A stretch of DNA of 48,270 nt. It comes from Hyphochytrium catenoides. Taxonomy: Eukaryota; Sar; Hyphochytriomycetes; Hyphochytriales; Hyphochytriaceae. Made by a program: the position numbers and the translations under genes. Below, in pieces: positions 9,983 to 21,700 of this stretch (positions within the stretch are counted from its first letter, which is position 1; each line of letters starts with the position of its first letter). The stretch covers positions 1 through 48,270 of the forward strand of contig FLMG01000570.1 in the NCBI GenBank assembly GCA_900088475.1, given 5' to 3'. The notes below the pieces were generated by a model. It worked only from the letters and a program-made list of their open reading frames with translations, did not search any database and was not told where the DNA came from.

Positions 9983-10717
9983 CTACTCCGTGCTGGTCGT
10001 GGCAAACGCGTACAGTTTTTTTTCCTTCATGTAAGCAAGAACTCTGGGGTCCAGAAGCGGACTCATGGATTCTTCATCTGACATTGATCTAATTTTTGTC
10101 GATGAGCAATCCGTTAGAAAGTCTAGCTTCCTAATGGAGAAATTGCGTCCAGCAGGTACTTGCGGAAGGTCCACTCCGACACGGCGGACCACCACTATAT
10201 CTGCCTGCGCTATAAGGTCGTCCCCTCGTTTCCATTTTCCAGCCATGAGATCGCTGTAGGTATCGCCTCCGAGAAGTATAGAGAAGTGGCAATGTGGATA
10301 CGTCTCACGTAGTTTTTCTACCACGTCTATTGTGCCTACGCGGACTTGTTCTGGGGGTTGTCCCAATGCCTCCGCTTGATGGAGGGCATCTAACACCACG
10401 GTTTTCTCAATGTCAAGCACCCTAACATTACCTGTGTAGCCATCCGTGAGACAAGCCATAGCTGGGTAGATCGCTTAACCATCCTTACCTCGAGTATTCA
10501 CGATGGAATTCTCCACAAAAGCGATCTCACACATTCTCATCCTATCCTCAAAAGGAGCGAGCTCTTGCTTCGTTTGGTATATATGCTTGTAGACTGGAAG
10601 AACCCACAGCTCATCAAACTCGTTCGAGAAGTGCTGAACAATGCCCTGATGGCCGCCACGCCCAGCTGGAGGATTGGCCGATAGCCCGTAGAGAAGAACT
10701 CTCTTCGGAGCATCCAT
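9983..10717 (-). CDS. NMNAT/NadD-like nucleotidyltransferase
   Basis: This looks like a nicotinamide/nicotinate mononucleotide adenylyltransferase, which makes NAD+ or deamido-NAD+ from ATP and the mononucleotide. Two exons (10489-10717 and 9983-10431, intron 57 bp) give 225 residues from the ATG at 10717. The nucleotide-binding fingerprint near the N-terminus reads 'LYGLSANPPAGRGGHQGIV', with the spacing of the GxxxPxxxGH motif. 'DELWVLPVYKHIYQTK' and 'RMRMCEIAF' follow, and 'LLGGDTYSDL' near the middle matches the second conserved strand. The C-terminal 'SSTKIRSM' is the (I)SSTxxR ATP-binding motif. 'LYGLSANPP' replaces the more usual 'FGGSFNP', so the protein could instead be a related nucleotidyltransferase. 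The reported ORF beginning at 10726 starts with GTG; the real ATG is three codons further in. Confidence 0.78.
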
Positions 10718-10842
10718 CGCTCTCACACACCAACCGAGCTCCGTTCTAGCCTTGAAGTCGAAAGTTGCCCTCCTTATCTATCTTAGCTTTGAAGCCACTC
10801 TAGTATCATTCGTCATCCGACGCTCCTTGCAAGTATGTCCTC

Positions 10843-11259
10843 TCAAGCCCCAAGGGAGACATGACTACGAGGAAACAAGTAAGTGCCATAGACTGCAGAC
10901 GAGCGCTGAGCCTTCAGACCGTCAGCCAACAACCAGCCGGCAATCCAAAGAATGATGGAAGCCACTTCTCCCCAATCTCCCATTCTATGATAGCTGCTAA
11001 CGTACCTCTAAGGGGAATATCTTTAAGCTTGAGAAGGCATATAGTATTATCGTTAGTGGGTGTATGCTTAAAGGTTCAGGAAGAAGGGGGTTACATACTA
11101 TTGCTAGAGTTGAGATGAACGTCAGCGGAGCATTTTCCTTGAGCTGATCATTGACCTGCACCTCGATCTTCGGCTCTTCTCTTCCAAACCGCGCTGCAGA
11201 CACTTCTCACACCTTGGTGCTGCCGCCTCACGTGCGGCCTGGCCTCCTGTGTCTCTCAT
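10843..11259 (-). CDS. Small single-span membrane protein, unrecognised
   Basis: From ATG 11259 a chain of four short exons can be joined in phase. The first exon gives 'MRDTGGQAAP', followed by 'RFGREEPKIEVQVNDQLKEN' and 'APLTFISTLAI'. Next come 'LKDIPLRE', a hydrophobic helix 'VASIILWIAGWLLADGLKAQ' and a short tail ending at TGA 10843-10845. Several alternative short-intron joins exist here, and the true 3' end may be nearer 10806. I do not recognise the family. Its start lies about 100 bp from the start of the + strand coiled-coil gene, so the two are divergent. Confidence 0.42.
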
Positions 11260-11362
11260 CTATGTAGGTAGAAGGGATGACTTTGTGACGGTTCGACCAG
11301 GGAAGCTCAATGGGATAAGCTTCACCGGCTCGCTTAAGGAACTACTGAGACAAGTCCAGGCC

Positions 11363-13172
11363 ATGCCAGGACAGCCAGGTGGCACTGTCAAAGAATGGAG
11401 ACATCATAAGGCCAGTTAGGAGCTGCAAGCCACCATGCAAGACATCAACGCCATAAAATTGGCGGAGGGGCAGACCCCTTCGGCCCTGTTAGCCAGGATA
11501 TTAGAGGACCGTGTGGAAAGCGAGCGCCAGGAAAAACTATACAAGAGGGAACTTAGGAGAAGAAAGAGGATCGAAGAGAGTAAGATAAGACTTGGACAGG
11601 AGTCTGAGTGGCCTCAACTTCATCGGTTCAGTCGAGCTCAGCCCAAGGTCGACATACATGAGAATCCTTTCTGCGAAGAGCGACAGCTCGAGGACCAAAA
11701 GCACATGCGGAAGATGACAGAGCGCCTGAAGGCTGAGATTAAGCAACCTGAAACAAACTCATCAATCCGACCCACCCCTTCATGGACCCACAAACTAGAA
11801 AGGTAACTACTTTCGAGAGACGTTAAAGAAGTGGGCCGCATGGGCTGATCAGTGCACGTGTTGTCTTTCCACCTTGGCTCTATCTCAGGAGTGCGCTGGC
11901 TGCAAACCTGAGTTCTGCCTCCACCAAGCACTTTGGCCACCGTCCAGAAGTAAGCTACCCTATACGTCCTCCTCTCAATACCTTGATAAGCCTAACTCTG
12001 CCCATCTCCCGATTTCGTTAGACATCACAGCGACATTTCAACCCTCTCACTATGGGAGCCGAGAACCAACCTGACGTGAGCAAAGGGATGACAGTGACAG
12101 CAAGGAACCACGCAGCTAAGCACAAGAAGATTGGAATGAGCGTGGAGGAGTTGGCTTTCCTATTCTCTGAATGTAAGATGCTTATCTGTGGCACTGAGGG
12201 GGAAACCCATTGTTGCAGCTAACCTTTGCTTTCCTTGACTCTGGACTTTACTATACCTTTGTATTCTTCACTCTCGCCATTACTTTGGCACCCAAGCCGG
12301 AAAGGATAGTCCCGAACCAGCAACAGAGCTGCCGTCGCTAGTAGCTGCTGAAAGCTCTCCTCCGCAGACTCCCAAAAGCAATATGGCTCCAGAGAAGATA
12401 AAAGAGCTTGTAAGAAGGACGAGCTGTAAATCCTCTATTGTCCAAGTTCCCAAAAACCCCTTTCGGCGAAGTTAGCTGTTCCCAGGATTATGTCGCTTCT
12501 ATCTCTGGTGTCTCGCCCGCTCTTAGACTCTCCGTTCCCTCTGTCCTCCCGTTCCAATGACCCTCCTCAGGTTTTGACGCTGCTCTGTCCTCTTCTCCTG
12601 TCCGGCTTGATTTACAGGAGAAGAATTTCTACGTCTCACTCTCGAAGGAGCACAGCGCTAGACTCCCGTCTTTTATCCATCAACGGGATGAAGACCTCAG
12701 CCTCCGGCAGAGGATAGAGATCTTCAGAAAGAAGGCAGCTGGAGTTGAGCCCCTTATATCGTCCACTCTCCTTCAAACCGTTGAAAAGGGCACATTTTCT
12801 AAGAAGAGAGTCCCGAAGTTCCGTAGTATGCAGCAGCAGGTTGAAAGTGAAGAAATTCGAGAGCTCTTCAGGCGAGAGAAGGAAAGACAGGAGAGGCTCC
12901 AGCGGAAGATTGAGCACCATCGACGTTTAGTGGAAGAGGAGCGGTAAGCTGCGCGTGCACTCTCCCTTCTCCAAATCCTTCCCTAATAACAATGGCTTAT
13001 CTTCAGATATGGAGTCCCTTACGTTAAGCCTATCCATCGGCAGCAGAGAGGTAAGGATAATGAGACCTTGCCTCAGGACACTAGCGCTGAACAGGCCTTA
13101 GGACTTGAGGAAGTTGGTCAATCGCCAGCGCGCAGCACTCAATCTGACTCACATGGCCCAAATGGAGTCTAG
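11363..13172 (+). CDS. Basic coiled-coil protein, unrecognised
   Basis: Seven exons join in phase: 11363-11386, 11420-11802, 11889-11949, 12022-12172, 12297-12409, 12618-12943 and 13007-13172, giving 407 residues. Two charged helical blocks stand out. One is near residues 20-70 ('LLARILEDRVESERQEKLYK') and one near residues 300-345 ('EEIRELFRREKERQERLQRK'). Between them lie Pro/Ser-rich linkers and 'MSVEELAFLFSE'. The tail contains 'RYGVPYVKPIHRQQR'. The pattern resembles cytoskeletal or ciliary basal-body proteins, but I cannot place it in a named family. The frame upstream of the chosen ATG stays open to about 11117, so an earlier non-ATG exon cannot be excluded. The intron at 11387-11419 is short (33 bp) and removes an in-frame TAG. 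Confidence 0.6.
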
Positions 13173-13340
13173 ATGTCTTCTCGTGTCCAACGTCTGTACT
13201 TCACTGCCGAATGAACACATCTTCAATGCCAGGAGCTTAGACAGGGATGGGCAAAGCGATTAAGATGATAGATGACGGTTCCCGGCAAGACAGGAAGCAC
13301 CGTTATTCAGCCCCATGTATGGAGAGAAAACAATTACTAT

Positions 13341-16300
13341 TTATAAAGATGATCCACTATCCCTTCCGCGGCTCTTAGTGGTCTCATTCGTAGCCCTTTG
13401 CGCAGCTGCGGCCTCGACAAGCTCATCCAATATTCTTCCCATAATTTTGAAGAACACTCGTTCGTAGACAGGCGAGCTTTCCTCAATGTGATGGATCCCG
13501 TTTGCCCTTTCTGAGAGAGAGGTAAAAGGCGCAGGAGACTCTGCTCTCGGTCCTTGAATATCCCATTCTGCACCTTCGCCACCGTTGAAGACAGCCGTCT
13601 CATCACCTTCTCTCTCTTCGAAGCGCGAGGGTGGGCAGTCGGCAGTTGAATCGTATTGACTGTTTAGTCTCGACATCAGAATCTCCGCTGTGTCCTGAGT
13701 CATTGATGGCTCTTCTTGGTTCCATGACTTGGGAGAGATGCCTTCCACTGAGCTTGTCTCAGCCTCTAAGGCGAACTTCTCGAGAAGACTGCTTGTTTTA
13801 TCCCAGTCTCTTATGGGAGGATTTGACGCCCAGAAACCAGGAGGAGACGCAGGGGCGGAGTCGTAGCCATCAAAGCTTGAGCGGCCACTTCCGGGCGAGG
13901 TAGCAAGGATGTTAACATCCAACGAGATATTTAAAGGCTTCACAAGTTTCTTCACTTGTGTATCGTTAAGTACAGCATTTACATCCGGCAAAAGAGGATC
14001 TGTAGAGTCACTTAGGCTCTTCATCTCCCCTACTCCGTCCAGTGCGAGCGATCTGGATAAAGAAGTTGAGGGTGCCTGGCCCTTTGGTTTAGAAACAGGT
14101 TTCGGAATGCTGAAGCTAAAGTTTTTCCGGATCTGGTCTCTGCTCGCGGTGGAGAGACAAGGATTGTCAATTGGCAATTGTTTAAGGTGGCCACCAGTCA
14201 AATAATAAAAGCACAATGCCAACGGGTTCCAATCGTACGCTAGCTAGTCGGCCTCAAAACGTCGTCTAAAGGTCAGGAAAACACTGCCATACTTAACGAG
14301 GAGAAGGAACAAGTTGCGGACTACCTAGTAATCTGCTCGCATTTCTTGATACCAATCTCCAGAGCAGAGGGGTCGTCCAGGTTATCTCTGCACATAATCT
14401 GCGCTATTTCGAAAAGTGATAGACCGGTTTGAACTCCTTTCTTCAGCAGCAGACCGGCAATCTTGAAATTTCTAAGGCAGATGTCACGTAGTCCGGACAG
14501 TCTCTTTCGAAGCATTCTCACGTCTTCTTCTACGTCAATCTTCTCAACGTACTCCCGCGCTCGTTTGCTTAGGGGATTCTTTATCTACAAAATTAGAGCC
14601 ATTAATTAGTGCAGGTGTCAATTTTTCGAGTTGTGCCCAACGACTTCTTCTCCTCCCCGTTTCCCAGTACTGTGTGAGCTCATGCCATTGTCTTCCATAG
14701 TGACTGTTAATTCCTTCCTCGAAGCTGCCAGACGGTTTTTCTCTCAGCCACTCCACGATCCAGATCATCCAGATTCTATGTACTTGACGTAGAATAATGT
14801 ATCACTGAAGAACTAAACTGAAGTCCACCCACATGATTCTCCCCTTGTCTATGTAAGGACGGTTGATAGCGGGTTCCCTTATTCAAGCACCAACTAGTGT
14901 TCCCCTTTGAAATGGTAAACTATCAATCGTACCTGGGGCCAAGAGAACCAGCACCAATCGCACCACGCAACGTCAATCTTGTCAGGCATACAGTAACCGT
15001 GATCAATAGGGACGAGACGGAGAACTCTCTCTCCCGTTAAGGAATCCCTTTTTTTCACCACTAGGAGGTTCGCATCGTGCCTATCCGTATTGATAATCCG
15101 GATGTCAAAGAGGGCAATTTTCTGAAGTTCTGAGTCCGAGAACATGCTTGGAGAGAGATTACTCATCACGTCATGATGCTCAACGAATTCTTGCAGGGAG
15201 CCAGGTTTTGGTTCTCGATGTGCTCTTTCCATCCTAAACCGGAGGGTAACAGAGATTGAGATGCTAACAGAGTAACTGCAGCTGTAAACGAATGACCAAA
15301 GCATACGTTAAGCGAGCAACGTAAGGGCTAGACTGGGGAGATGCGGAGGGTTACATAAAGTTCAAAAACTACATGTGTTCTCAGAGGGAAGAGGGCGCAA
15401 CGTGGTCAAAAGAGGCTTTGAGTACGAGCACTCACCCTCTGACAGCGGGATAGTTGAATGCCGGATGATAGCACTCTACTAACCCTGTAGGTGGGACCCC
15501 AGCGAAGCGGCCATGGTCCAAAAGGAAGGCCGCTACCTCCCTTTCACAGGCTTCGCCAGCAAGAATCCCTTCCCTTAGGCCAACCTGGGTAGCAGCGAAG
15601 GTAAGGTTCTGCAAAAACTCTTTCTATCTTAGAGGGGCAAACATATTTAGGTGACAAATATAACAGTGTAAATGAGATGGGAAAGCGAGGACAGAAAGAT
15701 GCGGCGGTCACCTGTCCATTTCCTATTTGCCCTATCAATCCCCTAGGGTTGCAGTCTGCAAAAGGTTCTTCATCCCTAGGCTTAAAGCAGGCGACATAGC
15801 GCTTGTACGAGTCTTTCATAAAGTACGTTCCTCCCTGCCCCTCCATAGCTAGTACCGGGGCATAGCCAAGGTCTAGACCCCTCTGAACCTAGGACTCACA
15901 AGTATGAGGTGCCTCGAGTCAAACGAAACAAGGCTACAACGAGTCTGACTAGAGATACGAAGAGAGGTTGGTTTTTCTGCTAGTTAAGTCGTCTTGCATT
16001 TCATCTGTTAAAGTCATTGTACTATTCGAAGAAAACTAGAGATGGAGAAAATGAAGAGTCTACCTGATGAAAGACTTTGAGCAACTCTCTTGGGCATGGC
16101 TGGCCTGCATACATCTCCACAAAACAACGATTCTGTTTGCCGACGAGTGCTGAAAGGGTGGAGACGATTACCGTCGCCCCATCCTGGGCGACGAGACGAA
16201 TTGCAAGGACGAGAAATGAGTAGAGAGTCAAAGGCACAGCTTAAGAAAAGGTGGTCAGGCGCACTTTGGCCTTATTTTAGCGGGAGGAGGGTTCGACTAC

Positions 16301-16838
16301 GACCGATGCAAACAGGATCACAGGGCATGAGCTATAGTGCCTTGGTAAGGGAAACAGCTTTACGCTGATAAGAGATAACGTCGGTCAAGGTTGGATAGGA
16401 AGAAGATAGTGAGAAAGTCCGAGACTGGGAAGATAAGCACCAGGGAGTGAAATGATCAACACCGAAGCTCGTGACCTTACCTTGTAAATGCCGCATTCCT
16501 GAAGGCTATGTGTGTTCTTCAGCTCCCTGCCCTTATAGAATAGCCGCTGGCGGTCCACTGGGATATGAGTGTAGGCTGCTAACTGGTCTTTGACATCCTA
16601 CGCCAACGTCTCACCATCCAAACTACCTTCACAACTTTGGATGAATGTCTACCTTTACAGAGCACCAGACTTTCACGTCGAGTGGCCGTTTTCGCCCTGA
16701 GAGATCACGAATATCCCGGAAATACAGGCGAAGCCTCCTATGTGGACCCTCCGCATAACCTGCAGCGCCGGCTGAGACTTACGCTGAAAGTATGAACATC
16801 CATGCATTTGTTTTACCTCCTGGGAGGGAATGAAACAT
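13341..16838 (-). CDS. Phosphatidylinositol 4-kinase gamma-like (ubiquitin-like domain kinase)
   Basis: This is a type II/gamma PI4-kinase-like protein of the PI3/4-kinase fold. Nine exons join in phase: 16817-16838, 16653-16759, 16481-16597, 16064-16183, 15712-15888, 15436-15608, 14933-15233, 14325-14584 and 13341-14139, giving 691 residues. Residues 8-100 form a ubiquitin-like domain ('[19 protein letters not shown]', '[17 protein letters not shown]', '[15 protein letters not shown]'). The kinase part starts at '[12 protein letters not shown]' and has '[17 protein letters not shown]', '[10 protein letters not shown]', '[20 protein letters not shown]', '[11 protein letters not shown]' and 'FSWPQ', then the helical end '[16 protein letters not shown]'. 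The motifs match plant-type PI4K-gamma, in which some members phosphorylate proteins instead of lipids. A Ser/Pro-rich C-terminal region of about 265 residues follows. The 348-bp intron 14585-14932 contains an open stretch I judged non-coding, because it breaks phase. Confidence 0.88.
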
Positions 16839-16966
16839 CACTGCCAGCGCCTTGGCACACTTAGTGCCAGGCTTATTGAAAGTCTTCTGACCTTAGCGAC
16901 CGCCAACACGAAGTAACGAAAGTCTAAGGTATCTGAAACCTGCCCCTCTTCATCTGGCTTTGCACT

Positions 16967-17536
16967 ATGCACTACGACACCATAGTGCATCGAGAGCCAA
17001 AAATGGATCTCTCAAGAGACCAAGGCTCCAGAGAGTTCAAATGTGGTTGGCAGAAACAGAAAGGATTGATGTGCTCACGAGCACTGGAAGATATCGCTAC
17101 CGACCATCGTAAAGCCGTCCCTGCCCGCAGAAAAGTCCTCCGCCCTGTAGCCACAACCAGTGCACCCACCCACTGGCAGCAATTCCTGAGGATCACTAGT
17201 GGATCTCAGCAAGAACACTCCCGCCGCATGACGCTAGAGTGAGAGAACGCCAACAAGCACCTGGACCCCACGGAGAACTCCTAAAGTATCAGAGTCTGTC
17301 TCGCTGGAAAGAGTAGAGATCTTGAAGACCAAAGAGATGCAAGGTCGGCTATCTCCGACGTGGTGTCGCCAATCTTTGTCATCAAGTGAACGCGCTGGGC
17401 TCTGCATCTGTGATCCCTTGGTCAGATCATGAGCGGCCCCGTGTCTCCAGTCTCCATCAGCACTTTCCTGATGTATTGCTGCTGTCCTACAAGACGAGTG
17501 GGCGAGGATGAAACATTTCCTCTCTTGCCGCTGTGA
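16967..17536 (+). CDS. Hypothetical protein, divergent from the PI4-kinase gene
   Basis: Three exons (16967-17238, 17287-17385, 17434-17536) with two 48-bp GT-AG introns join in phase to 157 residues. The first exon is polar and basic. The second reads naturally as protein ('RVCLAGKSRDLEDQRDARSA'). The third has a Cys-rich run ('MYCCCPTRRVGED') near the C-terminus. No domain is recognised. The antisense strand also has a 102-codon ATG frame over 17234-17542, so the coding strand is not settled. The ATG lies 129 bp from the PI4-kinase ATG, which suggests a shared promoter. Confidence 0.38.
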
Positions 17537-17629
17537 AATCATGTATCCTTTGCATTCTGAATAATAGCAATCCCTCTTCAGAATACCAACCTGTTTAGTG
17601 AACTGCAGTCAAGAACAGGGCGGATTATT

Positions 17630-17677
17630 GTACTGTACCAAGGGCTAAGGGTGCGTTGTCCTTGTTAGGTACAGTAC
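17630..17677. repeat. Inverted repeat, 10-bp perfect arms
   Basis: The arms 'gtactgtacc' (17630-17639) and 'ggtacagtac' (17668-17677) are exact reverse complements, separated by 28 bp. Partial pairing continues inward ('aagg' against 'cctt'). The repeat lies between the 3' end of the orphan gene at 16967-17536 and the start of the one at 17965, so it could be a 3' hairpin or an upstream regulatory site. Confidence 0.6.
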
Positions 17678-17964
17678 AGTATACTGCGAAAGCTTCAATT
17701 CAGGGAAGGTTTCCGTGGGGAAAGTTCTGCTGCATCAGCTTCTGTCATTGATTGACCTTGGGCAAACCAACCGGCAGACTTTGGATCTGGACGGAGATCT
17801 CAACAGCTCGTAGGAGGGAAGTCTCCGAGCTCCATGCCAAGGGGTCAACTTGCCTGTGTGCTGCTAGAGCCGGACTGCAAGTAAATCGCAAGCTACCTCG
17901 ACCGGCGGCAGATATCTGCTATTAATGCGGCCGAGCCCAATCTCATTGGGCTGTAGGCTTCAAG

Positions 17965-18452
17965 ATGGTGGACAGCTTGTTTGACAGCCACATGCCCTTT
18001 GACGATGACCACGTACCTGCAATTCAGGAAGAAGAACCCCAAGTCACCACCATTGAGACAAAACAAGCTCCAAAGCCCACCCTGAAGCGCTCGCGGAGGC
18101 CAGGAAGCTCGGTTGAAGCTTGTGCAGCTGCAGCATTCAAAGCCTTTGCCCAATCCTTACGCGATTATGCCACGCATTTAGATACGCTCGCCCAAAATCG
18201 ACAATCCAGCTTGAGCATTGACCCTGACGCCCGGCTTGGGGCTAGTTCCAAGAAAGCTAATGGGAAAAAAAAGAGAAGATACTCAGAGCTGCTTGCTTCC
18301 ACGTAAGTACACCATCAAAGATGGGCTGTTCGGCTCTCCTGACCCTCATATGCCCTGATCCTTTTCTATGCAGCGGCTCTTCCAGGGAAGAGCTAAGTGA
18401 CCACTTCGTCCCTTCGACTACGGACCCTTGGCACACTCAGCTTGATGTCTGA
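17965..18452 (+). CDS. Small basic nuclear-type protein, unrecognised
   Basis: Two exons (17965-18302 and 18374-18452, with a 71-bp intron that has a strong GTAAGT donor and CAG acceptor) give 138 residues. The N-terminus is acidic ('DDDHVPAIQEEEP'). A basic patch 'LKRSRRPGSS' is followed by an Ala-rich helix ('AAAAFKAFAQSLRDYATHL'). A Lys-rich cluster 'KKANGKKKRRYSELL' looks like a nuclear localisation signal. The C-terminus is polar. No known domain is visible. Codon use and the clean splice make it a credible gene. Confidence 0.62.
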
Positions 18453-18754
18453 ATGGTTAATGAATTGGAAGCTTAGTTCGTCGCTCCGGCACTTCTACCC
18501 CCATCCTTGCCCTGTGGTGAGGGAGGGAAGAGGTAACTGTCTCCTTGAAGACGCCCATCGTGTAACCTACGGGACCTTTATTTATTGATAAAGTATGAAC
18601 TTTCGGCAACTCCTGATGATTAGCCTTGTAGGCCCACGTCTTCAAAGCGATCTCACAGAATCAGCAATATGTTATCGGCCAGACGTGGTTCAATATTGCG
18701 CCAACAATGCCCTGCGAGAGCGGTAGATACACTTATAGCGCTGCAATAGTGACT

Positions 18755-21700
18755 CTAATACCCCGCAAGGTCGTAGCCAACTTTGTTGAGGCACTCCAAG
18801 AATCGTGCAGCGTTGACTGTCTCGACATCCTGCCGGGCCATCTCCCCAACCATAAGAAGCTTCTTGATACCAATTGGCTGCAAAGATAACAGGTTAGCTT
18901 CCTAGATTTCATGTTAACAAGGACCGACACTAGGGGAAGGAGCCACCCAGCTGTAGAGTTGGTGTTTGTAGCGAGGACAGTAAAAAAAAGTGGGAAAGGG
19001 ACGGGGTGAACCTGATTCATGCTGTGAGCTAGCTTGTCCAACTCGCCCTGAGAAATTGGATACTCTCCATCGCCCAATACCTGGAAAGCATCGTGTTCAG
19101 ATAACATAGTAAACAACATCGCGCTTAGCTTGGTATGATTGCTATGGAAGGAAGACTTACCGCTCTTATCTCATGCGGTGGCTGGACCATGGGAACTTGT
19201 AGTGTCATATCAAAGACCTTGGACAAGCCAAGCTCGTCCATCACCACTGGTACAGCTGTGATGCCGATGACTAGTAACCTGTTGCCCTCGATATCTGGCT
19301 GCCTATTGATCATCACCAGGAGCGACTGCAGCACTGTATTGGAAAATCTTGGCCCAAGACGTACGTAGTCTAAAGAAAAAAGAGTCAGGTAGGACAAACG
19401 AGAGAAGGCCGTGAAACTCCTCCAGACGCAAATCCACGAATAGGTTAGGTGATGGCAGGATAGGGTAAATCATAAAGCAACAGAAAGAAGACACGCGATC
19501 AGAAGGAGGGAAAGAGAAGAAGTTCCACGACAATTATGTCCACATTTATAAGCAAGAACTTAGCATCATCAAGCGCAGACAAATCAGACGAAGGTTCTCT
19601 GACCAAGAATTCGCTCCATATCATCGATGATTATTATGCTCAGTGGAGACCTGTAAGCTTCCTGGAAGGTCTGTCAAGTAAATCGAACCCCTCTGATCAG
19701 AATAGAGCAGCGAGGAACGTAGAAGATCATACGTCATTCGGCTTACCGAATGAATTTTGTTACTCTTTGTGGATTCCTGATAGCCAACAAGATCAGACGC
19801 GCTGATCATTCTGACTAGTGGGAAGTCACTTTCCACTGCAAGAGCAGCCGCGAGGGCAGTTTTTCCGGCCCCTGGATCCCCTTCCAACAATACAGATAGC
19901 AAGGGTGTCCGCGGGCTCTTTCGGATCTATGGGACGAGGACATTGTCCACAGTATGCGGATTAATTGTGAGATGGAGGTGAGAGAGTGAGATACGACGGG
20001 AAGACATGAGAGTAGTATGGCCTTTCGTGGCCCACCTGTTCAATGACAGTTCGCAAGGTGTTCATCAGGGATGTGAAGGTGCTGCCGTACGGGATGATGG
20101 AATTCTTGTAGTATCGAGTAAGCTGATCTACAGGGGAGCCAAACTTCGGCTTCACTTCCGTCAGGGCCTTGTCGAAGTCTGAGAGAAGGAGCTAAATAGA
20201 GCTGTTAGTACCAGTTTTTCATGCTTTGCGCCCTATCCCCGCATTGAGTCGACCATCCTCTGGATTTATCTACGTATTTCAACTCAAGTCTTCTATGTAG
20301 GAGCCCCCGTTCAAGGTCCTGTGAATCCTCTGTCCCTTTCTGATCCCAAATTCACTCTATTTAGACAGTCATCAGCCTCCTCACCCCCTCGTGCTGCTTA
20401 GTTCTGACGGAGAACAAAATTCTGACCTGAGGTTTATAATTCGGATCCACTTGGAACTTCTTTCCATCGGTGCCTCTAACCATAGCATGGGAGAATGCCG
20501 CTCGAACAAGACCCTCAATCTCAGCACCACTGAAGTTCTTCGTCCTCAGGGCCAGGTTGGGAGTTTCAGGGTTGAAAATCCCTTTTAACCCGCTGTCAAT
20601 GTCGGCCAGAACCTCCGGAGAGAGGAGGTTGTTCTCCCTAGCCCTCTTAGTGTGAATGTGAAGAATGTCAGCTCTCCCTTTCTCGTCTGGCAGGTTGATT
20701 TCTACATGCACTTCGAGTCTGCCAGGCCTCAGTAATGCCTCGTCTATCATGTCCTTCCGGTTCGTCATGCCGATGATAAGTATGTTGTTCAAAGAGTTGA
20801 CACCGTCTATCTTGCTGAGGAACTGGTTTACGATAGAGTCGCTAACTCCAGTTCCGTCTCTAGACGAGCCTCTCTGCTTGGTAATGGCGTCAAGCTCATC
20901 CAAGATAATGATGTGGAGGTCACTCTCCTCTCCCAATTCCTAGGAGAGCGTGTCAGCTAACAGTTTTGCTATGGCCGTCATCGTCTTGTGACGAAGGGCC
21001 TTCTCCCTTAGCCTTATTCCTCCGACCACCTTCTCTGTCACAAAGAGACGGAGCTTTTGTTGTCCACGTTCACATCAATGAGTACATTGCTGTCCTACTC
21101 AACTCCTATGGTCCCCTGGCAAGTATCTTCTTCAACCCCTCTGGGGCTAAGCAATCTCGGGCTAACAAAACCTCAGGAGTTACAAGCCCACAGTAGATAC
21201 CTGATAATCTTTTTCTGCGTCGGCGAAGAGTGCTCGAATGTTCTCTTCGGACTGTCCAACGTATTTGTTCAAAATTTCTGGGCCGTTCACGATCTTTGGT
21301 TCCTTTGCATTGAGGACCTTCCCGATCTGACGGGCAATGAGGGTCTTTCCGCAGCCGGGAGGCCCGAATAGTAGCATTCCTGATGGTCCAGACCGTCATT
21401 GGAAAAGAGACTTGGAATAAAGGAAAGTCTCCTCTAACTCACCTCGGACGTGGTTGATGCCCATCTGCGCCACCAGGGATGCAGGATAGAGGCGGGAAGC
21501 AAACGCTCTTCGGAATATATCGTTAAATTCCTTGTCAAGACCTCCGATCCCCAGCTTCGTAAAATCAAAGTCAGGTGTAAAGAGCTGTGAGGCTTGCCTA
21601 TGTGTCAAAATGGAGGACGAGGAGGGTTTGTTACTAATATTACTAAGAGGAAACTCTCCTTTGCTCTCGCTGCCCTGGCATTTCCTCTTTTCGCCTTACC

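Noticed and set aside
10432-10490. 27-bp intron in the NMNAT-like gene
   Set aside because: A 57-bp intron with acceptor at 10432 keeps phase and removes a poorly conserved insertion, in line with intron sizes elsewhere.
14585-14932. Apparent AT-AG intron and an extra exon in the PI4-kinase gene
   Set aside because: A single 348-bp GT-AG intron joins 'FSWPQ' to '[17 protein letters not shown]' in phase and fits the family.
16260-16320. 'ggttcgac'-type box suggesting a tRNA gene
   Set aside because: No matching A box, acceptor stem or cloverleaf could be found around it, and it lies in a PI4-kinase intron. The similar 'ggttcgacc' at 11289 also lacks the rest of a tRNA.
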